From NCBI RefSeq assembly GCF_002127585.1, contig NZ_NEGZ01000018.1, positions 41,326 to 80,519 on the forward strand: DNA of 39,194 nucleotides, given 5' to 3'. Below are positions 1 to 9,061 of the stretch, piece by piece (the stretch's first letter is position 1; every line of letters begins with the position of its first letter). Both the position numbers and the translations under genes were made by a program. The DNA is from Janthinobacterium sp. GW458P (GTDB lineage: Bacteria > Pseudomonadota > Gammaproteobacteria > Burkholderiales > Burkholderiaceae_D). The notes beneath the pieces were generated by a model. It was not told the origin of the DNA and searched no databases. It worked only from the letters and a program-made list of their open reading frames with translations.

Positions 1-76
1 CCCATTCCCGCCAGTAGGCTGCGTCGACCTGGTGCAGGATCAATGCCAACATCGTCCAGAAGTAGCTGCGCGACAT
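1..76 (-). CDS. Small membrane protein, N-terminal part only (runs off left edge)
   Basis: Reading the minus strand from an ATG at 74-76 gives an open frame that continues to the window edge. It starts MSRSYFWTML and goes on through ALIL to HQVDAAYWREW, which reads like the first transmembrane helix of a small integral membrane protein with a His-x-x-Asp-Ala motif near its end. The pattern resembles small uncharacterised membrane proteins of the DUF6713 type, but only 25 residues are visible, so the family is a guess. An in-frame alternative start lies 8 codons further in. No function can be assigned. Confidence 0.5.
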   Translation of the reverse strand, partial: MSRSYFWTMLALILHQVDAAYWREW

Positions 77-239
77 AAGATTTACATTCGTTAATATTGA
101 CGCAATTGTAAAGCGTGAAAGGCCCGACACCAGCATCGCAGGATTTTTTTTCCTGCCCATCCGAATTTTATTGATGTAAATGCTTTTTCATCAAGAATTC
201 ATGCATACTGCTATCCGACAACATTGAGATGAGCATCGC

Positions 240-962
240 ATGACAAGCAACAAGCCCGCCGCCGAAAGCAAGCTCCAGGACTTCGAGTTCGAGGCGATGA
301 ATCTGCAGGTGGGCGGACGCATCCAGTTCATCACGCACCGCACGATCAAACCCATCCAGCACTTCTCGACCCTGATCGGCTATGTGAAGGATGAGTACCT
401 GATCGTCAAGATTCCCATGGAAAATGGCGCTTCCATCGTGCTCAACGAGGGCGACAAGCTGACCATCCGCGTGTTTTCCGGCGTCACCGTCTGCGCGTTC
501 GCCTGCAGCGTGCTGCGCATCTTTGGCCGCCCGCTCAATTATGTCCACCTGAGCTTTCCCGACGCCATCCAGGGCACCAGCCTGCGCACGGCCATGCGCG
601 TCAAGGTGGACATTCCGGCGCAGCTGAGCTACCGCGACGTGGCGGCCGTGCCCGTGTTTATCGTCAACCTCAGCGTTTCCGGAGCGCTGATCGAGGCGCC
701 CGCCATGCTCACGCCCGACGACGACGGCGTGGCGCTCAGCTTTACCCTGCTGGTGCAGCCGAACAAGCACCAGATGCGCGTCAACACGCGCGCGCGCATC
801 CAGAACGTCAGCGTGGGCAAGCCGTCCAATGGCAATGCCGCCGAGGCAAGCGAAATCTATACATATGGCGTGCAATTCATCGACCTGGAACCAACGCACT
901 ACACCTTGCTGCAAAACCTCACCTATGAAGCGCTGATCGCGGACCGGCAAAAGATCGTCTGA
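240..962 (+). CDS. YcgR-like flagellar brake protein with C-terminal PilZ domain
   Basis: A 240-residue protein with two parts: an N-terminal YcgR-like beta domain (about residues 15-110) and a PilZ domain (about 112-235). The c-di-GMP-binding signature is intact: R116-T-A-M-R120 (RxxxR) and N143-L-S-V-S-G148 (D/NxSxxG). Family members bind cyclic di-GMP and slow or stop the flagellar motor, acting at the motor from the cytoplasm; whether this one acts on flagella or on type IV pili cannot be told from sequence. The start at 240 is preceded by a GAGATGAG Shine-Dalgarno. It converges on the pilin gene with only 15 bp between the stop codons. Confidence 0.88.
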   Translation: MTSNKPAAESKLQDFEFEAMNLQVGGRIQFITHRTIKPIQHFSTLIGYVKDEYLIVKIPMENGASIVLNEGDKLTIRVFSGVTVCAFACSVLRIFGRPLNYVHLSFPDAIQGTSLRTAMRVKVDIPAQLSYRDVAAVPVFIVNLSVSGALIEAPAMLTPDDDGVALSFTLLVQPNKHQMRVNTRARIQNVSVGKPSNGNAAEASEIYTYGVQFIDLEPTHYTLLQNLTYEALIADRQKIV

Positions 963-977
963 CGCGGCGGCGGCCTC

Positions 978-1442
978 TCACAGGGGCGTGCTCGCCTGGG
1001 GAATATTGTTCCTGGTGATGGCCTCCTTGGCCACCGGGTTCGTCACGGTGGTGCTGTTGAACCAGGTCAGGCTGCTCGTGCCCGGCTTCATGGTCATGGT
1101 CACGCTTTGTCCACCGATGCCCTTGCCCAGGTCGGCTGCCAGGGTCAGCACGATATCGCCCTTGTCCACCTTGGCGCTGGCCACTTCGCGCGTGGGGCTG
1201 AACGCGGGTATGGCGCTTGGCACGCTTTCGGTGGGCGTGCTGCAGGCGGCCGCCTCGCCGCCGTTTTCCTGCACGCACAGGGCCACGGCCGTCTTCAGGG
1301 GCGCGGCGGCGGCCAGCACGTTGCTGACCTTGGCCCGCATCGTGTAGTCGCCATACTGGGGAATCGCCACGGCCGCCAGGATGCCGGCGATGGCCACCAC
1401 GATCATCAGTTCTATCAGGGTAAATCCGCTCTGTGCGCGCAT
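978..1442 (-). CDS. pilA: Type IV pilin (PilA-like major or minor pilin)
   Basis: A 154-residue prepilin with a very short leader (MRAQSG) cut by prepilin peptidase before F, followed by the canonical [19 protein letters not shown] helix with Glu at mature position 5. Two cysteines (in ALCVQENGG and AAACSTP) are close together near the middle; there is no cysteine pair at the C terminus as in many PilA D-loops. The product would assemble into a periplasm-anchored fibre for twitching, adhesion or DNA uptake. The start is set by a strong GGGAGGAG Shine-Dalgarno, and a sigma-54 promoter lies about 40-55 bp upstream. Whether it is the major pilin is not certain. Confidence 0.88.
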   Translation of the reverse strand: MRAQSGFTLIELMIVVAIAGILAAVAIPQYGDYTMRAKVSNVLAAAAPLKTAVALCVQENGGEAAACSTPTESVPSAIPAFSPTREVASAKVDKGDIVLTLAADLGKGIGGQSVTMTMKPGTSSLTWFNSTTVTNPVAKEAITRNNIPQASTPL

Positions 1443-1481
1443 CGTCTCCTCCCATGGTGCAATTGCTCACGCCAGGAACGG

Positions 1482-1497
1482 TGCAAGCGCCATGCCA
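1482..1497 (-). promoter_or_regulatory. Sigma-54 (RpoN) promoter of the pilin gene
   Basis: On the minus strand the sequence TGGCATG-GCGC-TTGCA matches the -24/-12 consensus TGGCACG-N4-TTGCW with a single difference, keeping the invariant GG and GC. It would start transcription roughly 30 bp upstream of the pilin ATG. pilA genes of pseudomonads and many betaproteobacteria use sigma-54 with the PilS/PilR pair, so the placement makes sense. No PilR site was identified. Confidence 0.72.
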
Positions 1498-1599
1498 GCA
1501 GCGCGCCCGGGCAGCGGCGGTGCAAGTGGAAAGAAAAGCGACACTTTATGGCCGGTTCAGACCAGGCCCGTCGGGCCAGGCATGGAATCCGTCGCGCGC

Positions 1600-1630
1600 A
1601 CAAAAAAAGGAGCCGAAGCTCCTTTTTTGT
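1600..1630 (-). terminator. Rho-independent terminator of sucCD (bidirectional)
   Basis: On the minus strand: GGAGC, a TTCG tetraloop, GCTCC and then seven T. The stem is extended by the flanking A and T runs (ACAAAAAA before, TTTTTTTGT after), so it can also work in the other direction. It lies 24 bp beyond the sucD stop codon and also insulates the pilin promoter downstream from sucCD transcription. Confidence 0.9.
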
Positions 1631-1653
1631 GCTGCATCAAGACCTGGCTGAAA

Positions 1654-2535
1654 TTACAGCATGGCTTTCAGCAGACGCGCCATTTCCGACGGATTCTTGG
1701 TCACGGTGATGCCGCAAGCTTCCATGATTTCCAGCTTGGCTTGTGCCGTGTCGGCGCCGCCCGAGATCAGCGCGCCGGCGTGGCCCATGCGCTTGCCTGG
1801 AGGAGCCGTCACGCCGGCGATGAAGCCGACGACCGGTTTTTTCATGTTGTCTTTGATCCAATAAGCCGCGTTGGCTTCGTCAGGACCGCCGATTTCGCCG
1901 ATCATGATGACCGCGTCGGTATCCGGATCGTCATTGAACATCTTCATGATGTCGATGTGCTTCAGACCGTTGATCGGGTCGCCGCCGATGCCGACTGCCG
2001 ACGATTGGCCCAGGCCCAGTGCGGTCAGCTGACCCACTGCTTCATAGGTCAGGGTGCCCGAACGGGAAACAACGCCGATACGGCCCTTCTTGTGGATGTG
2101 ACCTGGCATGATGCCGATCTTGATTTCGTCTGGCGTGATCAGGCCTGGGCAGTTAGGGCCCAGCAGCAGGGTTTTGCTGTTGGCTTTGGCCATGCGGTCT
2201 TTCAGGGCCATCATGTCGCGGACAGGAATGCCTTCGGTGATGCAAATGGCCAGATCCATTTCAGCTTCGACCGCTTCCCAGATCGCTGCGGCCGCGCCTG
2301 CTGGCGGCACGTAGATCACGGACACGTTGGCGCCGGTTTCTTTTTTCGCTTCGGTAACGTTAGCGAAAATAGGAATGCCTTCGAAGTCTTCGCCGGCTTT
2401 CTTCGGGTTCACGCCTGCCACGAAGGCAGCTTTGCCGTTCGCGTAGTCGCGGCAACCGCGGGTGTGGAACTGGCCGGTCTTGCCGGTGATCCCTTGGGTA
2501 ACAACTTTGGTATCTTTATTGATCAGAATGGACAT
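1654..2535 (-). CDS. sucD: Succinate-CoA ligase, alpha subunit
   Basis: 293 residues, the usual length for SucD. With SucC it converts succinyl-CoA, ADP and phosphate to succinate, CoA and ATP in the TCA cycle (cytoplasm). The CoA-binding Rossmann domain opens the protein (SILINKDTKVVTQGITGKTG), and the ligase domain carries the phosphorylated histidine in KRMGHAGALISGG (His about 252). The gene starts 13 bp after the end of sucC, so the two are one operon, and a TTCG-loop terminator follows. Nothing unusual. Confidence 0.97.
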   Translation of the reverse strand: MSILINKDTKVVTQGITGKTGQFHTRGCRDYANGKAAFVAGVNPKKAGEDFEGIPIFANVTEAKKETGANVSVIYVPPAGAAAAIWEAVEAEMDLAICITEGIPVRDMMALKDRMAKANSKTLLLGPNCPGLITPDEIKIGIMPGHIHKKGRIGVVSRSGTLTYEAVGQLTALGLGQSSAVGIGGDPINGLKHIDIMKMFNDDPDTDAVIMIGEIGGPDEANAAYWIKDNMKKPVVGFIAGVTAPPGKRMGHAGALISGGADTAQAKLEIMEACGITVTKNPSEMARLLKAML

Positions 2536-2548
2536 GTTGATTCCTTAA

Positions 2549-3718
2549 TTAAGCTTGACCGGCAGCAGCGGCAACGACGCTCTTGGCTGCATCTTCCATG
2601 GTGTCGGCTGCGATGATAGGCAGACCGGAATCGGCCAGCATCTTTTTGCCCAGGTCTTCGTTGGTGCCCTTCATGCGCACGACCAGCGGTACGTTCAGCG
2701 AGACGGCCTTGACCGCGGCGATGACGCCTTCGGCGATCACGTCGCAACGCATGATGCCGCCGAAAATGTTCACCAGGATGGCTTTCAGGCCTGGGTTTTT
2801 CAGCATGATCTTGAACGCTTCGGTCACTTTTTCTGCCGTGGCGCCGCCGCCGACGTCCAGGAAGTTGGCTGGCTCGCCGCCGAACAGTTTAATCGTGTCC
2901 ATGGTGGCCATGGCCAGGCCGGCGCCGTTCACCAGGCAGCCGATGTTGCCGTCGAGCGAGATGTAGGCCAGGTCGAATTTCGACGCTTCGATTTCAGCTG
3001 GATCTTCTTCGTCCAGATCGCGCAGGGCGACGATTTCCGGATGACGGAACAGGGCGTTCGGGTCGAAGTTGAACTTGGCGTCCAGGGCGATGACTTTGCC
3101 GCTGCCGGTGACGATCAGCGGGTTGATCTCGGCCAGCGAGCAGTCGGTTTCCCAGTAGGCTTTGTACAGGCCTTGCAGGTTGGCGCGGGCGTCGGCGATG
3201 GAGCCGGCAGGCACGCCGATTTTGGCGGCGATGTCGTCTGCCTGGGCATCGGTCAGGCCAACGCCCGGATCGATGGTGACGTGGTGGATCTTCTCTGGGT
3301 GGCTCTCGGCCACTTCTTCGATGTCCATGCCGCCTTCGGACGACGCCATCAGGACGATTTTCTGGGTAACGCGGTCGGTGACCAGCGAAACGTACAGTTC
3401 CTGTTTGATGTCGGCGCCTTCTTCCACCAGCAGGCGGTTGACTTTCTGGCCTTCGGCGCTGGTCTGGTGCGTGATCAGCTGCATGCCCATGATCTGGTCA
3501 GCGTATTCCTTGACCTGTTCCATCGATTTTGCCACTTTCACGCCGCCGCCCTTGCCGCGGCCACCTGCGTGGATCTGCGCCTTGACGACCCACACCGGGC
3601 CGCCCAGGGTTTCCGCAGCCTTGACGGCTTCGTCGACGGACATGCACGGAATACCGCGTGGTACCGTCACTCCGTGCTGCCGGAGGATTTCTTTGGCTTG
3701 ATACTCATGGATTTTCAT
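2549..3718 (-). CDS. sucC: Succinate-CoA ligase (ADP-forming), beta subunit
   Basis: 389 residues, typical SucC. It has an N-terminal ATP-grasp domain ([17 protein letters not shown]; the glycine-rich [16 protein letters not shown] segment near residues 46-61 contacts nucleotide) and a C-terminal ligase domain with the GGGAT and [11 protein letters not shown] segments. It supplies nucleotide and succinate binding to the SucCD heteromer. An AAGGGA Shine-Dalgarno lies 8 bp before the ATG. It is the first gene of sucCD; the gap to the DUF2889 gene upstream on the same strand is 75 bp, and no clear promoter was picked out there. Confidence 0.97.
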   Translation of the reverse strand: MKIHEYQAKEILRQHGVTVPRGIPCMSVDEAVKAAETLGGPVWVVKAQIHAGGRGKGGGVKVAKSMEQVKEYADQIMGMQLITHQTSAEGQKVNRLLVEEGADIKQELYVSLVTDRVTQKIVLMASSEGGMDIEEVAESHPEKIHHVTIDPGVGLTDAQADDIAAKIGVPAGSIADARANLQGLYKAYWETDCSLAEINPLIVTGSGKVIALDAKFNFDPNALFRHPEIVALRDLDEEDPAEIEASKFDLAYISLDGNIGCLVNGAGLAMATMDTIKLFGGEPANFLDVGGGATAEKVTEAFKIMLKNPGLKAILVNIFGGIMRCDVIAEGVIAAVKAVSLNVPLVVRMKGTNEDLGKKMLADSGLPIIAADTMEDAAKSVVAAAAGQA

Positions 3719-3793
3719 GCTGGCTTCCCTTCTGATACTGATTTGTAAAAATACGGTTAGTGGTGCAAAAAAACAGGAAAAACAGCGCCGGGG

Positions 3794-4354
3794 TCACGCT
3801 TTGGCTACCCAGCGCGGGTAATACTGTGCAACCGCCCCGCCATCGGTGCGCAGGGCGTGACACTTGTCGAGTTGAAACGGCTTTTCATGCGACAAATCAG
3901 CATTCTCGCCGTCACGGGTCGACCAGACATCGCCGGCAAATGCCTGAACCGTCGCAGTCGGCAAGACTTGCGCCAGTTCGGTCAAATGGGTACAGCCGGC
4001 GATTCCCGCCAGGCGCTGTTTCAAGTCGCGGCGGAAATTCTTCAATAAATTCAAACCGATCAGCGCCCTGTAGGCGGGGCCGATGGTATCGCAAAAACCG
4101 GGATAGGGCACGGCATCGGAGGCAGCTTCGGCCTCGACAATGGTCAGCTCGCGATCGACGGTAATGCGCAGGTGGAGGTCATGCAGAGGGGCGCCGGCGG
4201 GACGCGGGCCGGAGGCCAGGGTCGCGTCATAGCTTTTGATATCGGTGATACGGGCGTCAATATCCCACAGGCCGTCGTCGCGCATATACGCTTGGACGTC
4301 GATAACGCGGGAGTGCCGTAGGGCGCGCCGGGATACGGGAGTTGACAGGGGCAT
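3794..4354 (-). CDS. DUF2889 family protein
   Basis: A protein of unknown function matching the DUF2889 family: MPLSTPVSRRALRHSR followed by VIDVQAYMRDDGLWDIDARITD, a central LHLRITVDREL segment, and a C-terminal CHALRTDG then YYPRW. The frame is open back to 4480, but the preferred start is 4354 (186 residues) because family members begin at this point and because a promoter-like -10 element and a hairpin lie in the extension. The Shine-Dalgarno is weak. It lies upstream of sucCD on the same strand; a functional link is not evident. No catalytic motif is seen. Confidence 0.8.
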   Translation of the reverse strand: MPLSTPVSRRALRHSRVIDVQAYMRDDGLWDIDARITDIKSYDATLASGPRPAGAPLHDLHLRITVDRELTIVEAEAASDAVPYPGFCDTIGPAYRALIGLNLLKNFRRDLKQRLAGIAGCTHLTELAQVLPTATVQAFAGDVWSTRDGENADLSHEKPFQLDKCHALRTDGGAVAQYYPRWVAKA

Positions 4355-4411
4355 AAGACCGATGCCGCTTGCGCGGCCATAATTTAGTAAGCAGCCATGT
4401 GCATAAAGCAC

Positions 4412-4436
4412 GCCGTTCGCAGCTTCTACGAACGGC
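4412..4436 (-). promoter_or_regulatory. Inverted repeat in the DUF2889 leader
   Basis: A perfect 8-bp inverted repeat, GCCGTTCG and CGAACGGC, with a 9-base loop. It lies between a putative -10 (4469-4474) and the preferred DUF2889 start, so it would be in the 5' untranslated region. It could be a leader hairpin or a dimeric operator; there is no T tract to make it a terminator. Confidence 0.4.
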
Positions 4437-4468
4437 AACCGCACCTGCGGCGCCGCAAAAACCCTAAA

Positions 4469-4474
4469 AGTGTA
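4469..4474 (-). promoter_or_regulatory. Possible extended -10 element upstream of the DUF2889 gene
   Basis: The minus strand reads TGC-TACACT, an extended -10 motif, about 115 bp upstream of the preferred start. No convincing -35 hexamer was found at the right distance, which is acceptable for extended -10 promoters. This is a weak call. Confidence 0.3.
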
Positions 4475-4621
4475 GCACACAGGGCGCTAGTTGCGCCGCA
4501 ACATAATTTTTATTGATCTGCTCGCCCGCATCGGATTATTGATGCAAGTTAAAAGATCAATGACCATCATTCACGATGCAAATAACACCGGGTGCCCGCG
4601 CAGGCCAGGTGGCGCGCTGCG

Positions 4622-6160
4622 TCAGTCCGTCACGCCCAGCGCCCGCAAAACAGGCATGGTGCGCGCGGCAAAATGGCGGGCATGCTGCAACAGTTCCGCC
4701 AGATTCTCTTCTTCCGTCAACAAGGGCTGCCCGTCCCGCGTCAGCAGCTGGTTCAGGCGGATCAGCACGGGCCACGTCTCGCGCACCCATTCTTGCGGCA
4801 CTTGCCATCCTTGCATTTTCGCCCACAAGAACAGCTGTTGTAAATGAGATACAAACACGCCGCTCCCCGTCATGGGACTGGCAAGGCTGCTCAAGTCGGT
4901 TCTTGCCAGCGCCTGCTCCAGCAAATGCGCGTTCAGACGTGCCGTCTGCGGCCGCGCCACGGCAATGTCGGCCGCGTCCTGCACGGCAAGCACGCTGCCC
5001 TTGCTGATCAAAATCAACATGATCTGCAGCAAGGCAGCCAGATTGGCGTCGGTGCCAGCCAGTTGCTGCTCCAGCTCGCCGATCGTGCACACGCGATGGT
5101 CAGCCATGGCATCGAGCACGGGCGCATACACGCGCGCGTCCATATCGGCGTCGCCCAGCACGCCATGCACGCTCAGCACCACCTCGTCGCGCGGCACGGC
5201 CAGCATCACGCGCACGGCCCGCAAGGCCGTGGCCTGGGCGAACGGCGTCAGCGTGCGCGCGCCCTTGACCCAGTAATCCTTGCGAAATTGCTGGTTGACC
5301 AGGAAAGCCCGCGTCGTTTCGCGGAGGATGGGATCGGGAATATCGGCCAGGAATTGCTGGTGCCCGGCCGTCATGTTGAGCATGTCGACAAGATCGGTAT
5401 AGGTGGCGGAAGCGGCGAACTCCAGCTTGGCTTCGCTCAACATGGCTGCCACCCTGGAAAAGGCCATCGGCTGCCAGTCCGCATTGAAATACTCGTGTGC
5501 AAGATAATTGCGGTCCATCGCCTTCAGCTTCTCGAAGCGGTCCGCCAGCAGGGGATTGGCCTTCAGGTAACGCGGTTGCGTGGCGATCATCCTGTCGACG
5601 AAATCGAGTGCGCCATCGATGCGCGCCAGCACGCCCTGGCCTGGGGCTCCCATGACGCGGCTATGCTCGGCCAGCAAATCGCGCATCGGCATCATCGCGG
5701 CCCAGCCAGGCTGGGTGTTATAGCTGATGAAGGCGACACCGCCCACTTTCAGCTTGCGCTGCAGGAAGTCCACGATCAGTGCACGGTTTTCCGCCGACAC
5801 CCAGCTCCAGATACCATGCAGGCAGATAAAGTCGAAATCCGGCAAGTCCTCGCGGCGGCAAAACTGCGCGAACGACTCGTCCGTGAAATGCGCGCCGGCG
5901 CCGGCGGCGCTGGCCAGCTCCTGGGCAAATGCGGCCTGTGCCGGATTAAAGTCATTGCCATACCAGCGCGTGGCCGATGCCGCGGCATGGATGTTGGCGC
6001 TGACGCCCTGGCCAAAGCCCAGCTCGCAGGCCGTGCCACTGCCCGGCAGGGCCAGACCGGCGGCCAGCAGCGGCAGGCGCAGGCGCAAGGGATTCAATTC
6101 TTCATAATAGCCATAGGTATAGGCGATTTCAGCCATATAGCCGTTATTCCAGTTGCTCAT
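4622..6160 (-). CDS. SAM-dependent methyltransferase with methyltransferase regulatory domain
   Basis: 512 residues. The N-terminal third is a class I methyltransferase: motif I CELGFGQG (residues 45-52), an acidic/Asn strand end at WYGNDFNPAQ, and FDFICLHGIWSWVS as motif IV. The middle and C-terminal parts fit the methyltransferase regulatory domain (PKMT_2nd type) and a helical tail. The open frame extends to 6322, but the start at 6160 is better: it gives MSNWNNGYMAEI as in relatives and has an AGGA Shine-Dalgarno. The substrate is unknown; such proteins are often found near polysaccharide or glycosyltransferase genes, but here it stands alone between recX and DUF2889. Confidence 0.82.
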   Translation of the reverse strand: MSNWNNGYMAEIAYTYGYYEELNPLRLRLPLLAAGLALPGSGTACELGFGQGVSANIHAAASATRWYGNDFNPAQAAFAQELASAAGAGAHFTDESFAQFCRREDLPDFDFICLHGIWSWVSAENRALIVDFLQRKLKVGGVAFISYNTQPGWAAMMPMRDLLAEHSRVMGAPGQGVLARIDGALDFVDRMIATQPRYLKANPLLADRFEKLKAMDRNYLAHEYFNADWQPMAFSRVAAMLSEAKLEFAASATYTDLVDMLNMTAGHQQFLADIPDPILRETTRAFLVNQQFRKDYWVKGARTLTPFAQATALRAVRVMLAVPRDEVVLSVHGVLGDADMDARVYAPVLDAMADHRVCTIGELEQQLAGTDANLAALLQIMLILISKGSVLAVQDAADIAVARPQTARLNAHLLEQALARTDLSSLASPMTGSGVFVSHLQQLFLWAKMQGWQVPQEWVRETWPVLIRLNQLLTRDGQPLLTEEENLAELLQHARHFAARTMPVLRALGVTD

Positions 6161-6314
6161 TTCGCGTCCTGTCACGATCAGTGGCGGTGCACCCATTGCG
6201 CATCGTTCAGCCGCAAGAATAACCGATCGCCACCGGGGCGCAAACCGGGAGCAGGCGATGTTTGCCAGCGCGGTTCGCGAAGACAAGGCGGCGACGGCGG
6301 CAGCTCGGCGGCCC

Positions 6315-6355
6315 GCCGGCAATCCAAGGCCGCCCGGCCCGCGCGCCTTGCCGGC
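6315..6355 (-). terminator. GC-rich stem-loop downstream of recX
   Basis: A stem formed by GCCGGCAA-tcca-AGGC and GCCTTGCCGGC, starting about 30 bp beyond the recX stop codon. There is no T tract, so it is at best a weak or Rho-assisted end of the recA-recX message. The remaining sequence up to the methyltransferase start is very GC rich and shows nothing else. Confidence 0.3.
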
Positions 6356-6383
6356 CAGGCCGGAACGACATGCCCGGAATATC

Positions 6384-6839
6384 TTATTCTTCCTCGGGAT
6401 CCAGCCCCTTCAGGGCCACCTGCACGGCGCGCTGGGAAAAGCCGCGCTGCATCAGGAAGCGCATCTGCTTGTTGCGCTGCTCCGCATCCTGCGCCACCTG
6501 GCCAAACTTGCGGCGCCATACCTCGCAGGCGCGCGCAACTTCCCCTTCAGCCAGGCCCGCCTTGAGTTCCTGCAGCGCTTCGCCGCCTATGCCGTGGCTT
6601 TGCAGTTCCGCCATGATGCGGCTGTTGCCGAAGCGGGCTGCGCGGCGGTGGATCAGCGACTCGGAAAAGCGCTCCTGCGACAGCCAGTTGGCCTTTTCCA
6701 GGCTGTCGAGCAAGGCTTCCACATCGTCGCCCTCCTGCGCATGCCGCTGCAGCTTGCGCCGCAATTCCATGCGGCTGTGTTCGCGCATCGACAAAAAGCG
6801 TAGCGCCCTGCCTTTCAGGCTTAGTTGTACTGCGGCCAT
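6384..6839 (-). CDS. recX: Recombination regulatory protein RecX
   Basis: 151 residues, the normal RecX length, made of tandem three-helix repeats: [19 protein letters not shown] at the start, then [21 protein letters not shown] and a C-terminal [19 protein letters not shown]. RecX binds the RecA filament in the groove and limits its extension and activity. It lies 136 bp downstream of recA on the same strand. An AAGGTGG Shine-Dalgarno 7 bp before the ATG supports the start. A strong hairpin between the two genes probably lowers recX expression relative to recA. Confidence 0.93.
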   Translation of the reverse strand: MAAVQLSLKGRALRFLSMREHSRMELRRKLQRHAQEGDDVEALLDSLEKANWLSQERFSESLIHRRAARFGNSRIMAELQSHGIGGEALQELKAGLAEGEVARACEVWRRKFGQVAQDAEQRNKQMRFLMQRGFSQRAVQVALKGLDPEEE

Positions 6840-6884
6840 ACACCCACCTTGTCTTTCATTCCACGATCACATCACCCAAACACA

Positions 6885-6918
6885 ATCGCCGCCCGGCGCA
6901 ACAGCGCGGGACGGCGAT
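6885..6918 (-). terminator. Hairpin between recA and recX (partial terminator or attenuator)
   Basis: Two 15-bp arms (6885-6899 and 6904-6918) pair with two mismatches around a 4-base loop, giving a very GC-rich stem. On the minus strand it is followed by TTGTGTTTG rather than a pure T run, so termination would be incomplete. In E. coli a hairpin between recA and recX allows only a fraction of transcripts to read into recX; the placement here fits the same role. Confidence 0.6.
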
Positions 6919-6975
6919 CATGGTCACACCTTGCCCAGCCGCCATCCGCAAGCGCGAATGGTGGCTGACGGCAGC

Positions 6976-8079
<1,104 letters not shown>

Positions 8080-8164
8080 ATGTTCTTTCAGCCGTTCTAC
8101 AGTTGCGGATTGACTGGAATCCTGCAGCCTGCGATGGCGCCAGTGGGTTAAATTCTTTACACAG

Positions 8165-8193
8165 ACAGTACTGTATAAAAAAACAGTGATCAA
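8165..8193 (-). promoter_or_regulatory. recA promoter with LexA (SOS) box
   Basis: On the minus strand a -35 TTGATC (8188-8193) and a -10 TACTGT (8165-8170) are separated by exactly 17 bp. The LexA box occupies 8169-8188 (plus strand TACTGT-ATAAAAAA-ACAGTG), a perfect CTGT-N8-ACAG with flanking bases that also match. It fills the spacer and touches both hexamers, so bound LexA would exclude RNA polymerase. Confidence 0.92.
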
Positions 8194-8320
8194 TGCAAGC
8201 GGAACGTGGATTTGTTTTGAAACAGATCAATACAAGCCTGGTTTTTCACAAAAACTCGCCACCTTGCGGAAAATGAAACACAATACAAGCTTCTATGCCG
8301 CAAGCCGAGGAAGTCTCACC

Positions 8321-9061
8321 ATGCGTATTTTACTTGCCGAAGATGACAGCGTACTGGCCGATGGCCTGACCCGTTCGCTGCGCCAGTCGGGCTATGCCAT
8401 CGACTGCGTCAAAAACGGGCAGGAAGCCGATACGGCCCTGTCCACCCAGGAATTCGACTTGCTGATCCTCGACCTGGGCTTGCCGAAAATGTCCGGGCTG
8501 GAAGTGCTGCGCCGCCTGCGCGCGCGCGCCTCGCTGCTGCCCGTACTGATCCTGACGGCCGCCGATTCCATCGAGCAACGCGTGAATGGCCTCGACCTCG
8601 GCGCCGATGATTATATGGCCAAGCCGTTCGCCCTGTCGGAACTGGAGGCAAGAGTGCGCGCCCTGACGCGCCGCGGCGCCGGTGGCGGCGCCACCATCAT
8701 CAAGCACGGGCCGCTCAGCTATGACCAGGTGGGCCGCAGCGCCTACATCAACGACCAGATGCTCGACCTGTCGGCGCGCGAACTGGGCTTGCTGGAAATC
8801 CTGCTCGGTCGCACGGGCCGCCTCGTATCCAAGGAGCAACTGGTCGACCATCTGTGCGAATGGGGCGAGGAAGTGTCGAACAACGCCATCGAAGTGTATG
8901 TCCACCGCCTGCGCAAGAAAATCGAAGTGGGCGGCGTGCGCATCGCCACCGTGCGGGGCCTCGGTTACTGCCTGGAAAAATTCTCGGAGGCGCGCCTGCA
9001 CGCCGAAGCGGCTGAGGCTGGCAACGCGGGCAATCCCGCCAACACGCCCGCCAGCGAGTGA
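8321..9061 (+). CDS. OmpR/PhoB-family response regulator (TctD/QseB-like)
   Basis: 246 residues. The receiver domain starts MRILLAEDDS with the acidic pair D8/D9, the phosphorylated Asp51 in LLILDLGLP and the conserved Lys in DYMAKPFALSEL; the C-terminal winged helix (about 125-225) ends with YVHRLRKKIEVGGVRIATVRGLGYCLEK. The open frame runs further back, but the ATG at 8321 has a GAGGAAG Shine-Dalgarno and is the family start. The stop overlaps the kinase start (GTGA). It probably regulates the symporter genes that follow, as TctD-type regulators do for adjacent transporters; the signal is unknown. Confidence 0.92.
   Translation: MRILLAEDDSVLADGLTRSLRQSGYAIDCVKNGQEADTALSTQEFDLLILDLGLPKMSGLEVLRRLRARASLLPVLILTAADSIEQRVNGLDLGADDYMAKPFALSELEARVRALTRRGAGGGATIIKHGPLSYDQVGRSAYINDQMLDLSARELGLLEILLGRTGRLVSKEQLVDHLCEWGEEVSNNAIEVYVHRLRKKIEVGGVRIATVRGLGYCLEKFSEARLHAEAAEAGNAGNPANTPASE

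Noticed and set aside
110..135. TAAAG...GCCCGACA resembling a sigma-28 flagellar promoter before the PilZ gene
   Set aside because: The spacing between the two parts is about 5 bp and not the 11 or so required.
1553..1586. GGCCCG-T-CGGGCC palindrome near the pilin/sucD gap as a second copy of the panB-end palindrome
   Set aside because: It shares only the CCCGTCGGG centre and a CAGACC word with 29209-29237; too short to claim a repeat family from two cases.
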